Part shown: piece by piece, positions 26,402-35,092 of the stretch
Position numbering within the stretch: position 1 is the stretch's first letter
Layout: every line of letters begins with the position of its first letter
Assembly: GCF_020723905.1 (NCBI RefSeq)
Contig: NZ_DYHZ01000006.1
Span: 186,001 to 250,000 of the forward strand
Length of the DNA stretch: 64,000 nt
Direction of reading: 5' to 3'
DNA from: Anaerolinea thermophila
Lineage (GTDB): Bacteria; Chloroflexota; Anaerolineae; Anaerolineales; Anaerolineaceae
Notes under the pieces: model-generated
What the model saw: only the letters and a program-made list of their open reading frames with translations
Told to the model about the DNA's origin: nothing
Databases searched by the model: none
Program-made: the position numbers and the translations under genes

Positions 26402-27058
26402 TTAATACTTCTTCGGATAGCGCGCCACTTCCAGAACTGCATCCTGAAATGCCTGACAGGCTGCTCGACAAGCGCTTTGTGTACCGGAAAGCAGTGCTCC
26501 TGAGAAGTTCGTTTCGGATGGTGGTTTCCACCAGACCCTCAATTCCACTTCAGCAGCCTTCAGTGCCGCATCAATGGCATAGGTTGCTTCAATTGGAGGT
26601 GCAATCAGGTATGCCAGAGGGGTACCTTCCGGTACACCGGCGGCTTTACTCAGGTAACTGCCGGATCGGGAAATGGTGTGAGGGAAGAACACCAGCGTGT
26701 TTTCCTCATTTGCCGAAAGAAAGTAGGCGTACTCAGTGGCATATTCAATGCAAGCGTTCAACCCAGCGCGGGCTTCTGCCGGATTGGGAGCAGCCAAAAT
26801 GCCAATGATTTCGCCGGATAACGGTCCCGAAGCATGCGCAGAACCAGCGTAAAAGCTGTGAGCATACACGACTTCCACTTCTGCTTTCTTCGTGGCTTCA
26901 TCCAACGATACATACAGACAATCATCAATATCGCAGGTAATGAGCGCCAGGCTTTTCTGATCGGGACGCAGTCCCAATTCGGCAGCAAAACTGGGATGGA
27001 CATTGGGAATCAGCCGCGCCGAAAGAATATTCGGACGTACAGGATCTAATATTGCCAT
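26402..27058 (-). CDS. eutL: EutL tandem BMC shell protein
   Basis: Shell protein of 218 residues that forms pseudohexameric trimers with a large, possibly gated pore thought to pass substrates. It matches enteric EutL throughout: ALITCDIDDCLYVSLDEATK, EVVYAHSFYAGSAH, NPAEARAGLNACIEYATEYA, SRSGSYLSKAAGVPEGTPLA, PPIEATYAIDAALKAAEVEL and the end SACRAACQAFQDAVLEVARY. Two circularly permuted BMC folds are expected at about 1-110 and 111-218. It lies between eutC and eutE. Confidence 0.97.
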   Translation of the reverse strand: MAILDPVRPNILSARLIPNVHPSFAAELGLRPDQKSLALITCDIDDCLYVSLDEATKKAEVEVVYAHSFYAGSAHASGPLSGEIIGILAAPNPAEARAGLNACIEYATEYAYFLSANEENTLVFFPHTISRSGSYLSKAAGVPEGTPLAYLIAPPIEATYAIDAALKAAEVELRVWWKPPSETNFSGALLSGTQSACRAACQAFQDAVLEVARYPKKY

Positions 27059-27082
27059 AGGATTATCTCCTTTCTTGAAAGA

Positions 27083-27988
27083 TCAGCCTTGTCCGCTGGT
27101 TTTAAGTTTCAATTCCACACCACTTGCCTGATATTGCAAGGTCTTCTTAATCATTTCTACGACATAGGCGCCACCTTCCAATGGGTTAGTGCCCCCATGT
27201 ACCGTAATCATGCAAACCACATCCCGTTCTGCATCGGTCTTTCCGGCAGTTGGGCGCCACCCCATATAGGCACTGAGAGCGTCGGCAATCCCTAACCCGG
27301 GGCGTTCACCGATGAGGATGACGACAACATCCGCTCCAATGATGTCATTGACATCATTGATCACGCCCACCCGAGCAAACTTGATGAAGAAAGGCGTGCC
27401 CAGGCTGATATTAGCGCTTTTCAACCCTTGAACAATGATTGGATAAATGATGGGGAGGTTATTATTGATCGCAGCAGCGCTAAGACCATCTCCTACCACA
27501 ATCTGGACTTGGGGTTTTTTGACACATCGTTCGGCAATCGTGCGCTTGGCTTCTTCACTCAACCGTCTACCAAGATCGGGGCGGGTAAGATACTGATTGC
27601 GGTCCTGAACCTGTGTCTGAACAGTGAAGAGATCAAATTTATCCAACACTGCTTGATCCACTTCGCCATAGATGGCATCCTGGGTCACGCCGTGATCAGA
27701 CTGGAAAAGTAAAAGCGTTGACGTTCTAGGTCTTGGACCAGCGCGCCCTACTCCAATTCGGGCAGTTGTGGTTGCCATCAGGTTACGCAGGCCTTCCGGA
27801 TCATAAGGGTTCTTAACCCCCGGAGCACGACGGTATTCTGGTAAGGTTGGATCGGGCAGGTCAATCACCAGATCCCCGTTGGTTTGCGTTGTCACCTGCG
27901 GAGTCGCCGCCTGTCCTGAATTCTTTTTGCTTAATTCATTCAATACTGCCTGAACGATTGCTTCTATATCCATTTTCCCTTGTTCCAT
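27083..27988 (-). CDS. eutC: Ethanolamine ammonia-lyase small subunit EutC
   Basis: Small subunit of the adenosylcobalamin enzyme that splits ethanolamine into acetaldehyde and ammonia. The 301 residues begin with an amphipathic helix (MDIEAIVQAVLNELSKKN), which fits the known encapsulation-peptide region of EutC, then a Gln/Thr-rich linker. The core shows RAPGVKNPYDPEGLRNL, VQIVVGDGLSAAAINNN and the cobalamin-contact segment VVVILIGERPGLGIADALSA. The start ATG has AAGGAGG upstream. It follows eutB by 12 bp. Confidence 0.97.
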   Translation of the reverse strand: MEQGKMDIEAIVQAVLNELSKKNSGQAATPQVTTQTNGDLVIDLPDPTLPEYRRAPGVKNPYDPEGLRNLMATTTARIGVGRAGPRPRTSTLLLFQSDHGVTQDAIYGEVDQAVLDKFDLFTVQTQVQDRNQYLTRPDLGRRLSEEAKRTIAERCVKKPQVQIVVGDGLSAAAINNNLPIIYPIIVQGLKSANISLGTPFFIKFARVGVINDVNDIIGADVVVILIGERPGLGIADALSAYMGWRPTAGKTDAERDVVCMITVHGGTNPLEGGAYVVEMIKKTLQYQASGVELKLKTSGQG

Positions 27989-28000
27989 AAGAATTCCTCC

Positions 28001-29371
28001 TTATTTCCGTTGCAGGAAGAATGAAGCATCCCCGGCTTTATCAGTTAATTTGCCATTTTCCATCAAACCGAGTGACTCCATCCATTTTTCAAATTCAGGC
28101 GATGGGCGGAGCCCGAGCAGTTGCCGCAACGCAGCAGTATCATGGTAACTGGTGCATTGGTAACTGAGCATCACATCATCACCCATAGGCACCCCCATGA
28201 AATAATTACAGCCAGCGGCGGTGAGCAAAACAGCCAGATTTTCAATGTCATTCTGGGTGGCTTTGGCATGGTTGGTGTAGCAAGCATCACACCCCATTGG
28301 AATCCCTGTCAGTTTCCCCATGAAGTGGTCTTCCAGCCCGGCGCGGGTAATCTGTACTGCGTCGTACAGATATTCCGGTCCGATAAAGCCAACCACGGTA
28401 TTCACCTGGAAGGGTTTATAACGCTTTGCCATTCCGTAGATACGGGCTTCCATGGTCAACTGATCCGTGTTGTAGTGAGCATCTGCGGAAAGCGCTGTAC
28501 CCTGCCCGGTTTCAAAATACATATAGTTCGGTCCGGCTGTCCAGCAATATTTCTTGGCCATGTCATAGGCTTCGTCCATCATAGCAACCGAAACGCCAAA
28601 GGCTTCGTTGGCTTTTTGGGAACCGGCAAGGCTTTGGAATACCAAACCAACCGGCGCTCCTCGCCGCATGGCTTCCATTTGAGTGGTAACATGTGCCAGT
28701 ACGCAGTTTTGGGTTGGAATTTCCCATTTCTGGATGATGTCATAGGTCATATCCAGCAAACGCATGACACTTGCCAGGGAATCATCCACTGGATTGATAC
28801 CGATGACACTATCACCAGAGCCAAAAGATAGCCCTTCATAAATCGTAGCGCGAATACCTTCCGGCGAATCGGTGGGATGATTGGGCTGGTTGCGGGATGC
28901 CAGAGTTCCCTCAAGACCAATGGTGTTATTACAGTGGGCAGTGATGCGGATCTTGCGGGCTGCTACCATCAAGTCCATGTTGGACATCAATTTTGTAACA
29001 GCCGCAACCATTTCTGCTGTCAGCCCATTACTGATGCGCTTGATCATGTCGCCCGTTGTGTTATCATCTAGCAGCCATTCACGGAATTGCCCTACCGTCC
29101 AATGTTTGATTTCGTTGTAGATGGTTTCATTGACGGAATCCTGAATAACACGAGTTACCTCATCTTCTTCGTAAGGTACAGCGGGGTTGTTACGCAGGGT
29201 CTCTAAGGTAACTTCTGCCAGAACATAACGGGCTGCCATTCGCTCAGCAACGCTGTTGGCGGCAATGCCGGCTAATCGGTCTCCCGATTTTTCCTCATTT
29301 GCCTTTGCCATCACCTCTTTGATGGAGCCGAACTGATAGGTGCTTCCAAACAACTTTGTTCTTAAGAGCAT
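28001..29371 (-). CDS. eutB: Ethanolamine ammonia-lyase large subunit EutB
   Basis: Catalytic TIM-barrel subunit that binds ethanolamine and most of the adenosylcobalamin. Its 456 residues match the family. Recognisable segments include YQFGSIKEVMAKANEEKSGD, NNTIGLEGTLASRNQPNHPT, GINPVDDSLASVMRLLDMTY, TQNCVLAHVTTQMEAMRRGA and NYMYFETGQGTALSADAHYN. The start is the ATG at 29371 with GAAGGAGG before it; an upstream ATG at 29395 adds eight unrelated residues. It lies between eutA and eutC. Confidence 0.98.
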   Translation of the reverse strand: MLLRTKLFGSTYQFGSIKEVMAKANEEKSGDRLAGIAANSVAERMAARYVLAEVTLETLRNNPAVPYEEDEVTRVIQDSVNETIYNEIKHWTVGQFREWLLDDNTTGDMIKRISNGLTAEMVAAVTKLMSNMDLMVAARKIRITAHCNNTIGLEGTLASRNQPNHPTDSPEGIRATIYEGLSFGSGDSVIGINPVDDSLASVMRLLDMTYDIIQKWEIPTQNCVLAHVTTQMEAMRRGAPVGLVFQSLAGSQKANEAFGVSVAMMDEAYDMAKKYCWTAGPNYMYFETGQGTALSADAHYNTDQLTMEARIYGMAKRYKPFQVNTVVGFIGPEYLYDAVQITRAGLEDHFMGKLTGIPMGCDACYTNHAKATQNDIENLAVLLTAAGCNYFMGVPMGDDVMLSYQCTSYHDTAALRQLLGLRPSPEFEKWMESLGLMENGKLTDKAGDASFFLQRK

Positions 29372-29428
29372 ATAAATCCTCCTTCTCTGAAGCACTTTGA
29401 ACGAAAGGAAAGGTGCATTGCTTCACCA

Positions 29429-30877
29429 CTAATGATAAAAAATCAATGTTTTTACGGATAACGGGACCACCCGCCCCTCCAGGATGGGTTCTCCTATATC
29501 AATGAAATCTCCCTCTGCCAGATTAACCTGATCTACGCTGATCAAAGGCAACCGATCATTCAAAGCATGAATCGTTTGTCCCAGCGCCTGTGCATAATCG
29601 GCTTCTGTAACCAATACCAGCGGTCTCCCCGGCTTAAGAGCCTCACTGGTAAATTGCACCAATGCTTTCGCAAGAACTTGCAGGGTGGGATAATCCAGAT
29701 TAACAGGCAAGTCCAGTGCAACAGCAAAGTTACCTGAATCCTGGTGAAGATCCCAACGCTGTACAGCGTTTTGAATTTGTTCCACAATCTTTTCCGGATG
29801 TTGCAGGTCACTACTGGTGAGGTGAGGGCGGATAACAGGTAAGTTTCGCATGGGAAGCAATTTTGGATCGGTGAAGATAGTGCTTCCACTCAAGGTGATG
29901 GTTTGGGTGGCTGCCCCAAGGACGGTTGCCCGTAAGGTTTGAACTGGCCTTTCAACCCGCATCTTTCGAATACGTGGATTAAGCCGTAAAGACTGGGCAA
30001 GCAAAGGACCAACGTCATTGTGGATGGTCACATCTGCCAGCGATTGAATTTCAACCGGCTGGTAAAAATAGGTGCCCACTCCACCGGAAATAAACAGAAC
30101 CTTAGATTCTTCTGTGTGGGTGAGAGGAGGAGACAGTTGCAACTGTTTACCCAAATCGCTTTCAATGCCGTGAATCAAGTCAACCACCAAATCTGCCATG
30201 CAGTCGCAGAAAGGTTGTAGAGTCTCCAAATCCACCCGTTTTCCCACAAAAATGGGCAACCCCAGCGCTTTGATGATAAGTTGTCCAGGGGGGGCAATGT
30301 GTTGAACGATTCCGGATGTTTTCTCGATGACAATTTGCCGCCCCCCGACAGCCAGTGCCGATGAGGAGAGGTGTTCTCCAGAGCGAAAGATGGCTGCATT
30401 AGAGGTGCCGCCACCAATATCCACATTGGTGACAGTTGTGTAATTTTCTAAGGAATAAGCAGCCGCACCCGATCCCCTGCCAGCAATTAACGATTCAACA
30501 TTTGGACCGGCGACGGTTACCACAAATTCACCTGCCAGCGAAGCAATGGCTTTGAGAATCTCCTCAGCGTTTTGTGTGCGGGCAATTTCGCCGGTGATGA
30601 TCACCGCGCCAGTTTCGACCTGGTGGGGTTGAATGCCGGCTTTCTGGTATTCGGACCGGATGATTTCGCTCAATTTTTGTACATCCACCAAATCGGGGGT
30701 TAAAAGGGGAGTAAAGTAGACTGGACTTTCATACAAGACCGATTTACTGCTAACTTGAAAGCGGGGAATCTGTCCTAACCGCGATGTATTGCTCACTGCC
30801 AGACGTGAGAATACAAGCTGGGTGGTTGTGGTGCCAACATCAATGCCAACACTGACCATTTCCCGCAAGTCGGTCAT
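29429..30877 (-). CDS. eutA: Ethanolamine ammonia-lyase reactivase EutA
   Basis: ATP-dependent factor that swaps inactive cobalamin out of the damaged lyase. The 482-residue chain has the ASKHA fold: GIDVGTTTTQLVFSRL at the N-terminus, VTNVDIGGGTSNAAIFRSGE near residue 150 and FISGGVGTYF near 262. The length equals enteric EutA. It lies between eutM and eutB, so the enzyme, its reactivase and a shell protein are made together. Confidence 0.96.
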   Translation of the reverse strand: MTDLREMVSVGIDVGTTTTQLVFSRLAVSNTSRLGQIPRFQVSSKSVLYESPVYFTPLLTPDLVDVQKLSEIIRSEYQKAGIQPHQVETGAVIITGEIARTQNAEEILKAIASLAGEFVVTVAGPNVESLIAGRGSGAAAYSLENYTTVTNVDIGGGTSNAAIFRSGEHLSSSALAVGGRQIVIEKTSGIVQHIAPPGQLIIKALGLPIFVGKRVDLETLQPFCDCMADLVVDLIHGIESDLGKQLQLSPPLTHTEESKVLFISGGVGTYFYQPVEIQSLADVTIHNDVGPLLAQSLRLNPRIRKMRVERPVQTLRATVLGAATQTITLSGSTIFTDPKLLPMRNLPVIRPHLTSSDLQHPEKIVEQIQNAVQRWDLHQDSGNFAVALDLPVNLDYPTLQVLAKALVQFTSEALKPGRPLVLVTEADYAQALGQTIHALNDRLPLISVDQVNLAEGDFIDIGEPILEGRVVPLSVKTLIFYH

Positions 30878-30896
30878 AGGGAAAGTCCGCCTTCAC

Positions 30897-31187
30897 TCAA
30901 CCTTCGACTTTGGGCAAAATCATTTCCACATCGCTGTGTGGGCGCGGAATAACATGCACGCTGACCAGTTCGCCAACCCTCTGGGCTGCAGCTGCGCCGG
31001 CATCGGTAGCAGCTTTTACCGCACCGACATCGCCTCGCACCATTACGGTTACATACCCGCCACCAATGTACTCTTTGCCAATCAGTTTGACATTGGCGGC
31101 TTTAACCATGGCATCAGCGGCTTCAATGGCGCCAACCAGCCCTTTGGTTTCAATCATTCCCAGAGCAATCATTTGCACTCCGCTCAT
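30897..31187 (-). CDS. eutM: EutM hexameric BMC shell protein
   Basis: Major hexagonal shell tile, 96 residues, the canonical BMC-H fold ([20 protein letters not shown], then [20 protein letters not shown]). The AAGGAGG ribosome site is strong, as expected for an abundant shell protein. Its 90-residue core is identical to the BMC domain of the zinc-finger-bearing shell protein encoded at 24281-24820, while the DNA differs at many third positions. It sits between eutH and eutA. Confidence 0.98.
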   Translation of the reverse strand: MSGVQMIALGMIETKGLVGAIEAADAMVKAANVKLIGKEYIGGGYVTVMVRGDVGAVKAATDAGAAAAQRVGELVSVHVIPRPHSDVEMILPKVEG

Positions 31188-31230
31188 AAATTACCTCCTT
31201 GTTGTAATGGTCATATATGGTTTAAGGGGA

Positions 31231-32346
31231 TTAATCCTGTGACACAGGCTGCGGCTGTGGTGCTGGAACAGTTTGAGGCTTGGGGGCGATCAGCAGGGCA
31301 ACTCCCACAGCAGTAATACCAGCAGTGAGTTTACCGACGATCATCGGGAAGATCAACTGGGGCTCTACACCGGCGGTAAAGCCAAGATGATCGCCAAAAG
31401 TGAAAGCGGCGCTAACCGCGAAAGCCGCGTTGATCACCTTACCGCGATTATCCATATCTTTGAACATGGCAAACATGGGGATATTGTTCGCCAGGGTGGC
31501 AATCATACCGGCGGCAGCCACATCGTTCATACCCAGTTTGCGGCCTACAGCTAACAGCGGCTTGCTGAAAACCTTGGTGATGACTTTAACCATGGGGAAA
31601 GCGCCCAGAAGGACAATGGCGATGGAGCCGATGATTTGAATGCCGTCCCATACCGGTGCCATTCCGGGGATGACAACAATACCCGTCAGCGTTTCCCAGA
31701 CGATGGCAGCCAGACCAATGGTGATCATGATTACCACGCCCTTGCCGAAGTACTGAAAGCCCGTGGTCATCTTTTCCGGGAATCGCCACAGCCCAAATGC
31801 GATTAATGCCGCAACGATTACAACCGGCAGCAGATTGCCGATGACAATATCGGCACCCCAACCAGCGGTAAAGCCGCCCGCGATGCAACCGATGGGAATG
31901 GTGACAATGCCAGCCAGAATACCCAACGCCAGCCACTTGCGATCCTCGACCGGGATCAATCCCAGCGCTACCGGAATGGTGAAGACAATGGTTGGTCCCA
32001 TCATGGCGCCAAGAATGATACCGGCGTAGAGCCCGGCTTCAGGATTGATGGCTAACTGTTTGGCTAAGGGGTAACCGCCCATGTCGTTGGCAAGCAGGGT
32101 GGTGGCAAACATGGCTGGATCGGCGCCAAGGAATTGGTATATGGGTACGATCACCGGTCGTAGAATGTTTGCCAAAACTGGCGCCAGCGAGATAACGCCC
32201 ACCATCGCCAACCCCAGCGGGCCAAGAGCATTAAAGCCGTTTTCAAACTCCTCTCCCAGCCCAAAGCGGTTCCCTAGAATGCGATCAATAGCGCCCAGAA
32301 CCATGAAAATCATCATGATCCAGATGATGATGACATTAATGTCCAC
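31231..32346 (-). CDS. eutH: Ethanolamine permease EutH
   Basis: Cytoplasmic-membrane ethanolamine transporter of 371 residues with about ten hydrophobic helices. EutH-type segments include GLAMVGVISLAPVLANILRP, TTLLANDMGGYPLAKQLAIN, GAMMGPTIVFTIPVALGLIP and NDVAAAGMIATLANNIPMFA. It is somewhat shorter than enteric EutH, mostly at the C-terminus. The start is a GTG after AAAGGAGG. It is the second gene of the operon. Confidence 0.96.
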   Translation of the reverse strand: MDINVIIIWIMMIFMVLGAIDRILGNRFGLGEEFENGFNALGPLGLAMVGVISLAPVLANILRPVIVPIYQFLGADPAMFATTLLANDMGGYPLAKQLAINPEAGLYAGIILGAMMGPTIVFTIPVALGLIPVEDRKWLALGILAGIVTIPIGCIAGGFTAGWGADIVIGNLLPVVIVAALIAFGLWRFPEKMTTGFQYFGKGVVIMITIGLAAIVWETLTGIVVIPGMAPVWDGIQIIGSIAIVLLGAFPMVKVITKVFSKPLLAVGRKLGMNDVAAAGMIATLANNIPMFAMFKDMDNRGKVINAAFAVSAAFTFGDHLGFTAGVEPQLIFPMIVGKLTAGITAVGVALLIAPKPQTVPAPQPQPVSQD

Positions 32347-32472
32347 AGCTCAGATCCTCCTTTGGTTTAAGTATTGGTTTTTGTGTTCAGGTTTGAGTGA
32401 AGAAGCAACAAATGGGTTCTTTACCTTATAACCACCCCCTTCCTGATAGAAGGATTCAACCGATCTGGAAAA

Positions 32473-32763
32473 TTAACTCTTACGGAAAACGAGTTCGCCG
32501 TCCACCTCAATTGAATCGAGAATGCCAATAATTACTGCATCTACTGGCGTATTAGTCGTTTTGAGTGTTTCTCGTGCGGAACTCCCTTCAACTAGGATCA
32601 CCAGTTCCCCCTCCCCGGCACCAACTGTATCGGCAACCAGAAATGGTTCTCCATATACCTGGTTATCGGGAGTGGCTTTTTGGGCAACCAGCAACTTTAA
32701 GCCAGTTAATTTGGGGTCTTTTGCCGTAGAAACGGCAGATCCAATGATTCGAGCGATTTGCAT
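32473..32763 (-). CDS. eutN: EutN/CcmL-type pentameric shell vertex protein
   Basis: BMC-P protein of 96 residues that forms pentamers capping the shell vertices. It opens with MQIARIIGSAVSTAKDPKLT and carries LLVAQKATPD, VADTVGAGEGELVILVEGSS and the final VDAVIIGILDSIEVDGELVF, all standard for the family. It is the first gene of the operon, about 125 bases from the likely transcription start. A 126-bp gap separates it from eutH. Confidence 0.97.
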   Translation of the reverse strand: MQIARIIGSAVSTAKDPKLTGLKLLVAQKATPDNQVYGEPFLVADTVGAGEGELVILVEGSSARETLKTTNTPVDAVIIGILDSIEVDGELVFRKS

Positions 32764-32837
32764 GGAACCCTCTTTTTTATAGATGAAAAGTTTTTAATGC
32801 AACAAAGCAGGAAAATGAATAATCGAGACAAGAAACA

Positions 32838-32879
32838 ATAAAATAATAATTATGTTTATTTTGTTCTTTATTATTTTAT
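32838..32879 (-). promoter_or_regulatory. 12-bp inverted repeat in the eut leader
   Basis: ATAAAATAATAA (32838-32849) and TTATTATTTTAT (32868-32879) are perfect complements around an 18-base centre. The repeat begins about 10 bases after the likely start of transcription, so it is either an operator or an AU-rich leader hairpin. No EutV-type twin hairpin was recognised. Confidence 0.6.
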
Positions 32880-32894
32880 GCTATCTATACAATC

Positions 32895-32922
32895 ATTATA
32901 GGAATTCAGAAAAAAAAGTCAA
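32895..32922 (-). promoter_or_regulatory. Promoter of the ethanolamine microcompartment operon
   Basis: On the minus strand TTGACT (32922-32917), a 16-bp spacer and a perfect TATAAT (32900-32895) give a strong sigma-70-type promoter reading toward eutN. A small inverted repeat (32956-32961 with 32971-32976) lies upstream and may bind a regulator. The remaining 358-bp gap is AT-rich with no gene seen. Confidence 0.8.
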
Positions 32923-33121
32923 TAAGCGACCTTGAAGAAACAGACATAACTTTACGTTGGTATCCCATAGACCAACATGCCTACCAGAGTTTGAAGGAGA
33001 TGTTTTAACAAAAATTGGATGTAAAAAATCACAAAGAATTGTGGTATTCTTTTTAATAATTATCTTAGAAATTTCCTGCTCTTGACCCAACTCAAATCTA
33101 GTTACCGAAAGGTATCCCTCT

Positions 33122-34330
33122 ATGAACGAAAAGTTGCTTGAAGAAGTCATTACCATGACCGCGGACAGTTTGAGTGTGTCCAACAGTTATCACTTTCGCG
33201 TACCACCCACCACACTCGTTGGAGATGGAATCTCGGTCAAAATTGGGGAGTATCTGGAAGGGCTGGAATGCCACAAGGTGTTGATTGTGACCGACCGTCA
33301 AATCGTCCAGCTGGGATTGATGAATGGGGCGCTACGCTCTCTGCGCCGCCACAAGATTGACTTCACTGTTTTTGATGAAGTGTTACCTGATCCTACCAAT
33401 ACAATTGTCAGGCGAGGGGTGGAAGCGTTAAATTCCTGCTGTTGTGATGGAGTGCTAGCATTCGGTGGAGGTTCAGTGATTGATGCAGGAAAGGCGATTG
33501 CGGTGTTTGCCAATAATCCCCTTCCTGCCAGAGAAGTGATCAAGAATAACACAAAGTTATCCCCGCGAGGGAAACTGATAGCAGTGCCCACCACTGCCGG
33601 TACCGGCTCAGAGGTAACAGATATTGCTGTTATCACCGATGAGGATAATCATATCAAAGTACCACATCAACACCAGCTGTTTATCCCCGATATGGCAATC
33701 ATTGACCCGCTTCTGACACTGGGTATTCCTCCGGCTATTACGGCGGCTACCGGTATGGATGTGCTAACCCACGCGGTAGAGTCTTATATGGCAAAGGGTG
33801 TATGCACACTGGGACAGGCTCTTTCGTATAGCGCCATACAACTGGTTGCTACTTACCTCCCGCTGGCGGTGGGCAATGGAAAAGACCAGTATGCACGCCG
33901 CAAGATGGCAGAGGCTTCGTACATGGCAGGTATGTCATTTTCAAACGCCGGACTTGGATTGTGTCATGCGATTGCGCATCAGGTGGGAGCACGATATAAA
34001 ATTCCGCACGGAGTAGCCAATGCTTTGCTCCTGCCAGAAGTGATGCGCTTTAACATGCTGGTACGGCTGGACTCTTTGCGCGAGATTGCACGGGCTTTTA
34101 ACCTGCGGGTAGAGCATTTGGACGGCAAGGAAGCTGCGCTGAAAGCGATTGAAGCGGTACGCGAATTGACAGCCGCTATCGGCCTACCTACCCGATTGGA
34201 ACAGGTAGGTGCCAGGACCTCTGACTTTGCCGCGCTAGCGGCTCAGGCAATGGACGACCCAACCCTCCAAACCAATCCGCGCCAGGTCTGCCAGGCGGAT
34301 GTGATCGAAGTACTGCAACGCAGTTTTTGA
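33122..34330 (+). CDS. eutG: Iron-containing alcohol dehydrogenase, EutG/PduQ-like
   Basis: Group III (Fe-dependent) alcohol dehydrogenase of 402 residues. It would reduce acetaldehyde to ethanol and recycle NADH for EutE. The NAD region is FGGGSVIDAGKAIAVF (about 115-130), followed by AVPTTAGTGSEVTDIAVITD, and the metal ligands fall in AATGMDVLTHAVESYMAKG, GLCHAIAHQVGARYKIPHGV and nearby His. It is transcribed away from the eut operon, sharing the regulatory gap. The first ATG has AAAGG nine bases upstream; an ATG at 33155 is an alternative start. No obvious terminator follows. Confidence 0.93.
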   Translation: MNEKLLEEVITMTADSLSVSNSYHFRVPPTTLVGDGISVKIGEYLEGLECHKVLIVTDRQIVQLGLMNGALRSLRRHKIDFTVFDEVLPDPTNTIVRRGVEALNSCCCDGVLAFGGGSVIDAGKAIAVFANNPLPAREVIKNNTKLSPRGKLIAVPTTAGTGSEVTDIAVITDEDNHIKVPHQHQLFIPDMAIIDPLLTLGIPPAITAATGMDVLTHAVESYMAKGVCTLGQALSYSAIQLVATYLPLAVGNGKDQYARRKMAEASYMAGMSFSNAGLGLCHAIAHQVGARYKIPHGVANALLLPEVMRFNMLVRLDSLREIARAFNLRVEHLDGKEAALKAIEAVRELTAAIGLPTRLEQVGARTSDFAALAAQAMDDPTLQTNPRQVCQADVIEVLQRSF

Positions 34331-34570
34331 ATCTAACCCTGAGTTGATTAAATCGAAACCCGGCCTGGATAAAATCACCCTCCACTGGGAACTAGTCGAT
34401 TCTGTCCTTCTCATTTCCCTTTACATTCAAACCAACCTGAAACAATCTCTATATACAGGAAATGATTGGTCTTAGAAGAATAATTTTATTAATTTTATAT
34501 CCTCCACAACTGTTCCATTACAGGGTTTTACAACTTTTTTTCTAAATAGATCTACCTATTATTAATTTTC

Positions 34571-34613
34571 TTGACACTTTCGATTTTTCTGTTTAAAATG
34601 AAAATCACTTTCA
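34571..34613 (+). promoter_or_regulatory. fur/zur promoter with operator-like palindrome
   Basis: TTGACA (34571-34576), a 17-bp spacer and TAAAAT (34594-34599) form a near-consensus promoter. TGAAAATCACTTTCA (34599-34613) abuts the -10 and resembles the sequence before znuA, so autoregulation by the encoded Fur-family protein is likely. The rest of the 306-bp gap after eutG is AT-rich with nothing else clear. Confidence 0.75.
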
Positions 34614-34636
34614 ATAAGGATAGGAAGCACAGTAAA

Positions 34637-35071
34637 ATGATTTCGGCTTTGTCCAATCAATGGCTCCAGGCGTTACAGGCAGACGGTTGTCGAATCACCC
34701 GGTCACGAAAGGTGATTGTGGATCTGTTGCTCAACAGTGACCGCGCTCTGGGACCAATTGAGATTTATGACCTGGCTCGAAAAGAATACCCCGCTCTGGG
34801 TCTGGTTACGGTTTACCGCACACTTGAAAAACTGGAAGCCATGGGGTTGATTCAAAGGGTTCATCTCCCAGATGGGTGTCACCGTTATTTAAGATCCACC
34901 CAGGGACACGAACATCTTCTGCTCTGCACGCAATGTGGAAAAGTGGTTACTTTCAGCGGAGACGATTTCAGCAAGTTAAGCGACCGGGTCAGCCAGAACA
35001 CCGGATTTCTGATTCAAGAACACTGGCTCCAACTTTTTGGAGTATGTCCGGATTGCAGGAAACATCTGTAA
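34637..35071 (+). CDS. Fur-family metal regulator, probably Zur
   Basis: Metal-sensing repressor of 144 residues. The winged helix covers about residues 8-85 (RITRSRKVIVDLLLNSDRAL, then LGLVTVYRTLEKLEAMGLIQ). The C-terminal metal domain holds QGHEHLLLCTQCGKVV and a final CPDC pair, giving the two CxxC zinc-structural pairs of Fur/Zur proteins. The start is the ATG at 34637 after TAGGAAG; an earlier in-frame ATG would place the promoter inside the gene. It lies directly before a ZnuABC-type importer with a matching operator, which favours zinc (or manganese) sensing. Confidence 0.92.
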   Translation: MISALSNQWLQALQADGCRITRSRKVIVDLLLNSDRALGPIEIYDLARKEYPALGLVTVYRTLEKLEAMGLIQRVHLPDGCHRYLRSTQGHEHLLLCTQCGKVVTFSGDDFSKLSDRVSQNTGFLIQEHWLQLFGVCPDCRKHL

Positions 35072-35092
35072 ATTTTTTTTGTTATTCTTTAT

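Noticed and set aside
32896-33183. 95-aa open frame across the eut promoter region
   Set aside because: It covers the promoter and the start of the alcohol dehydrogenase gene, lacks a ribosome site, and its sequence is low in complexity and motif-free.
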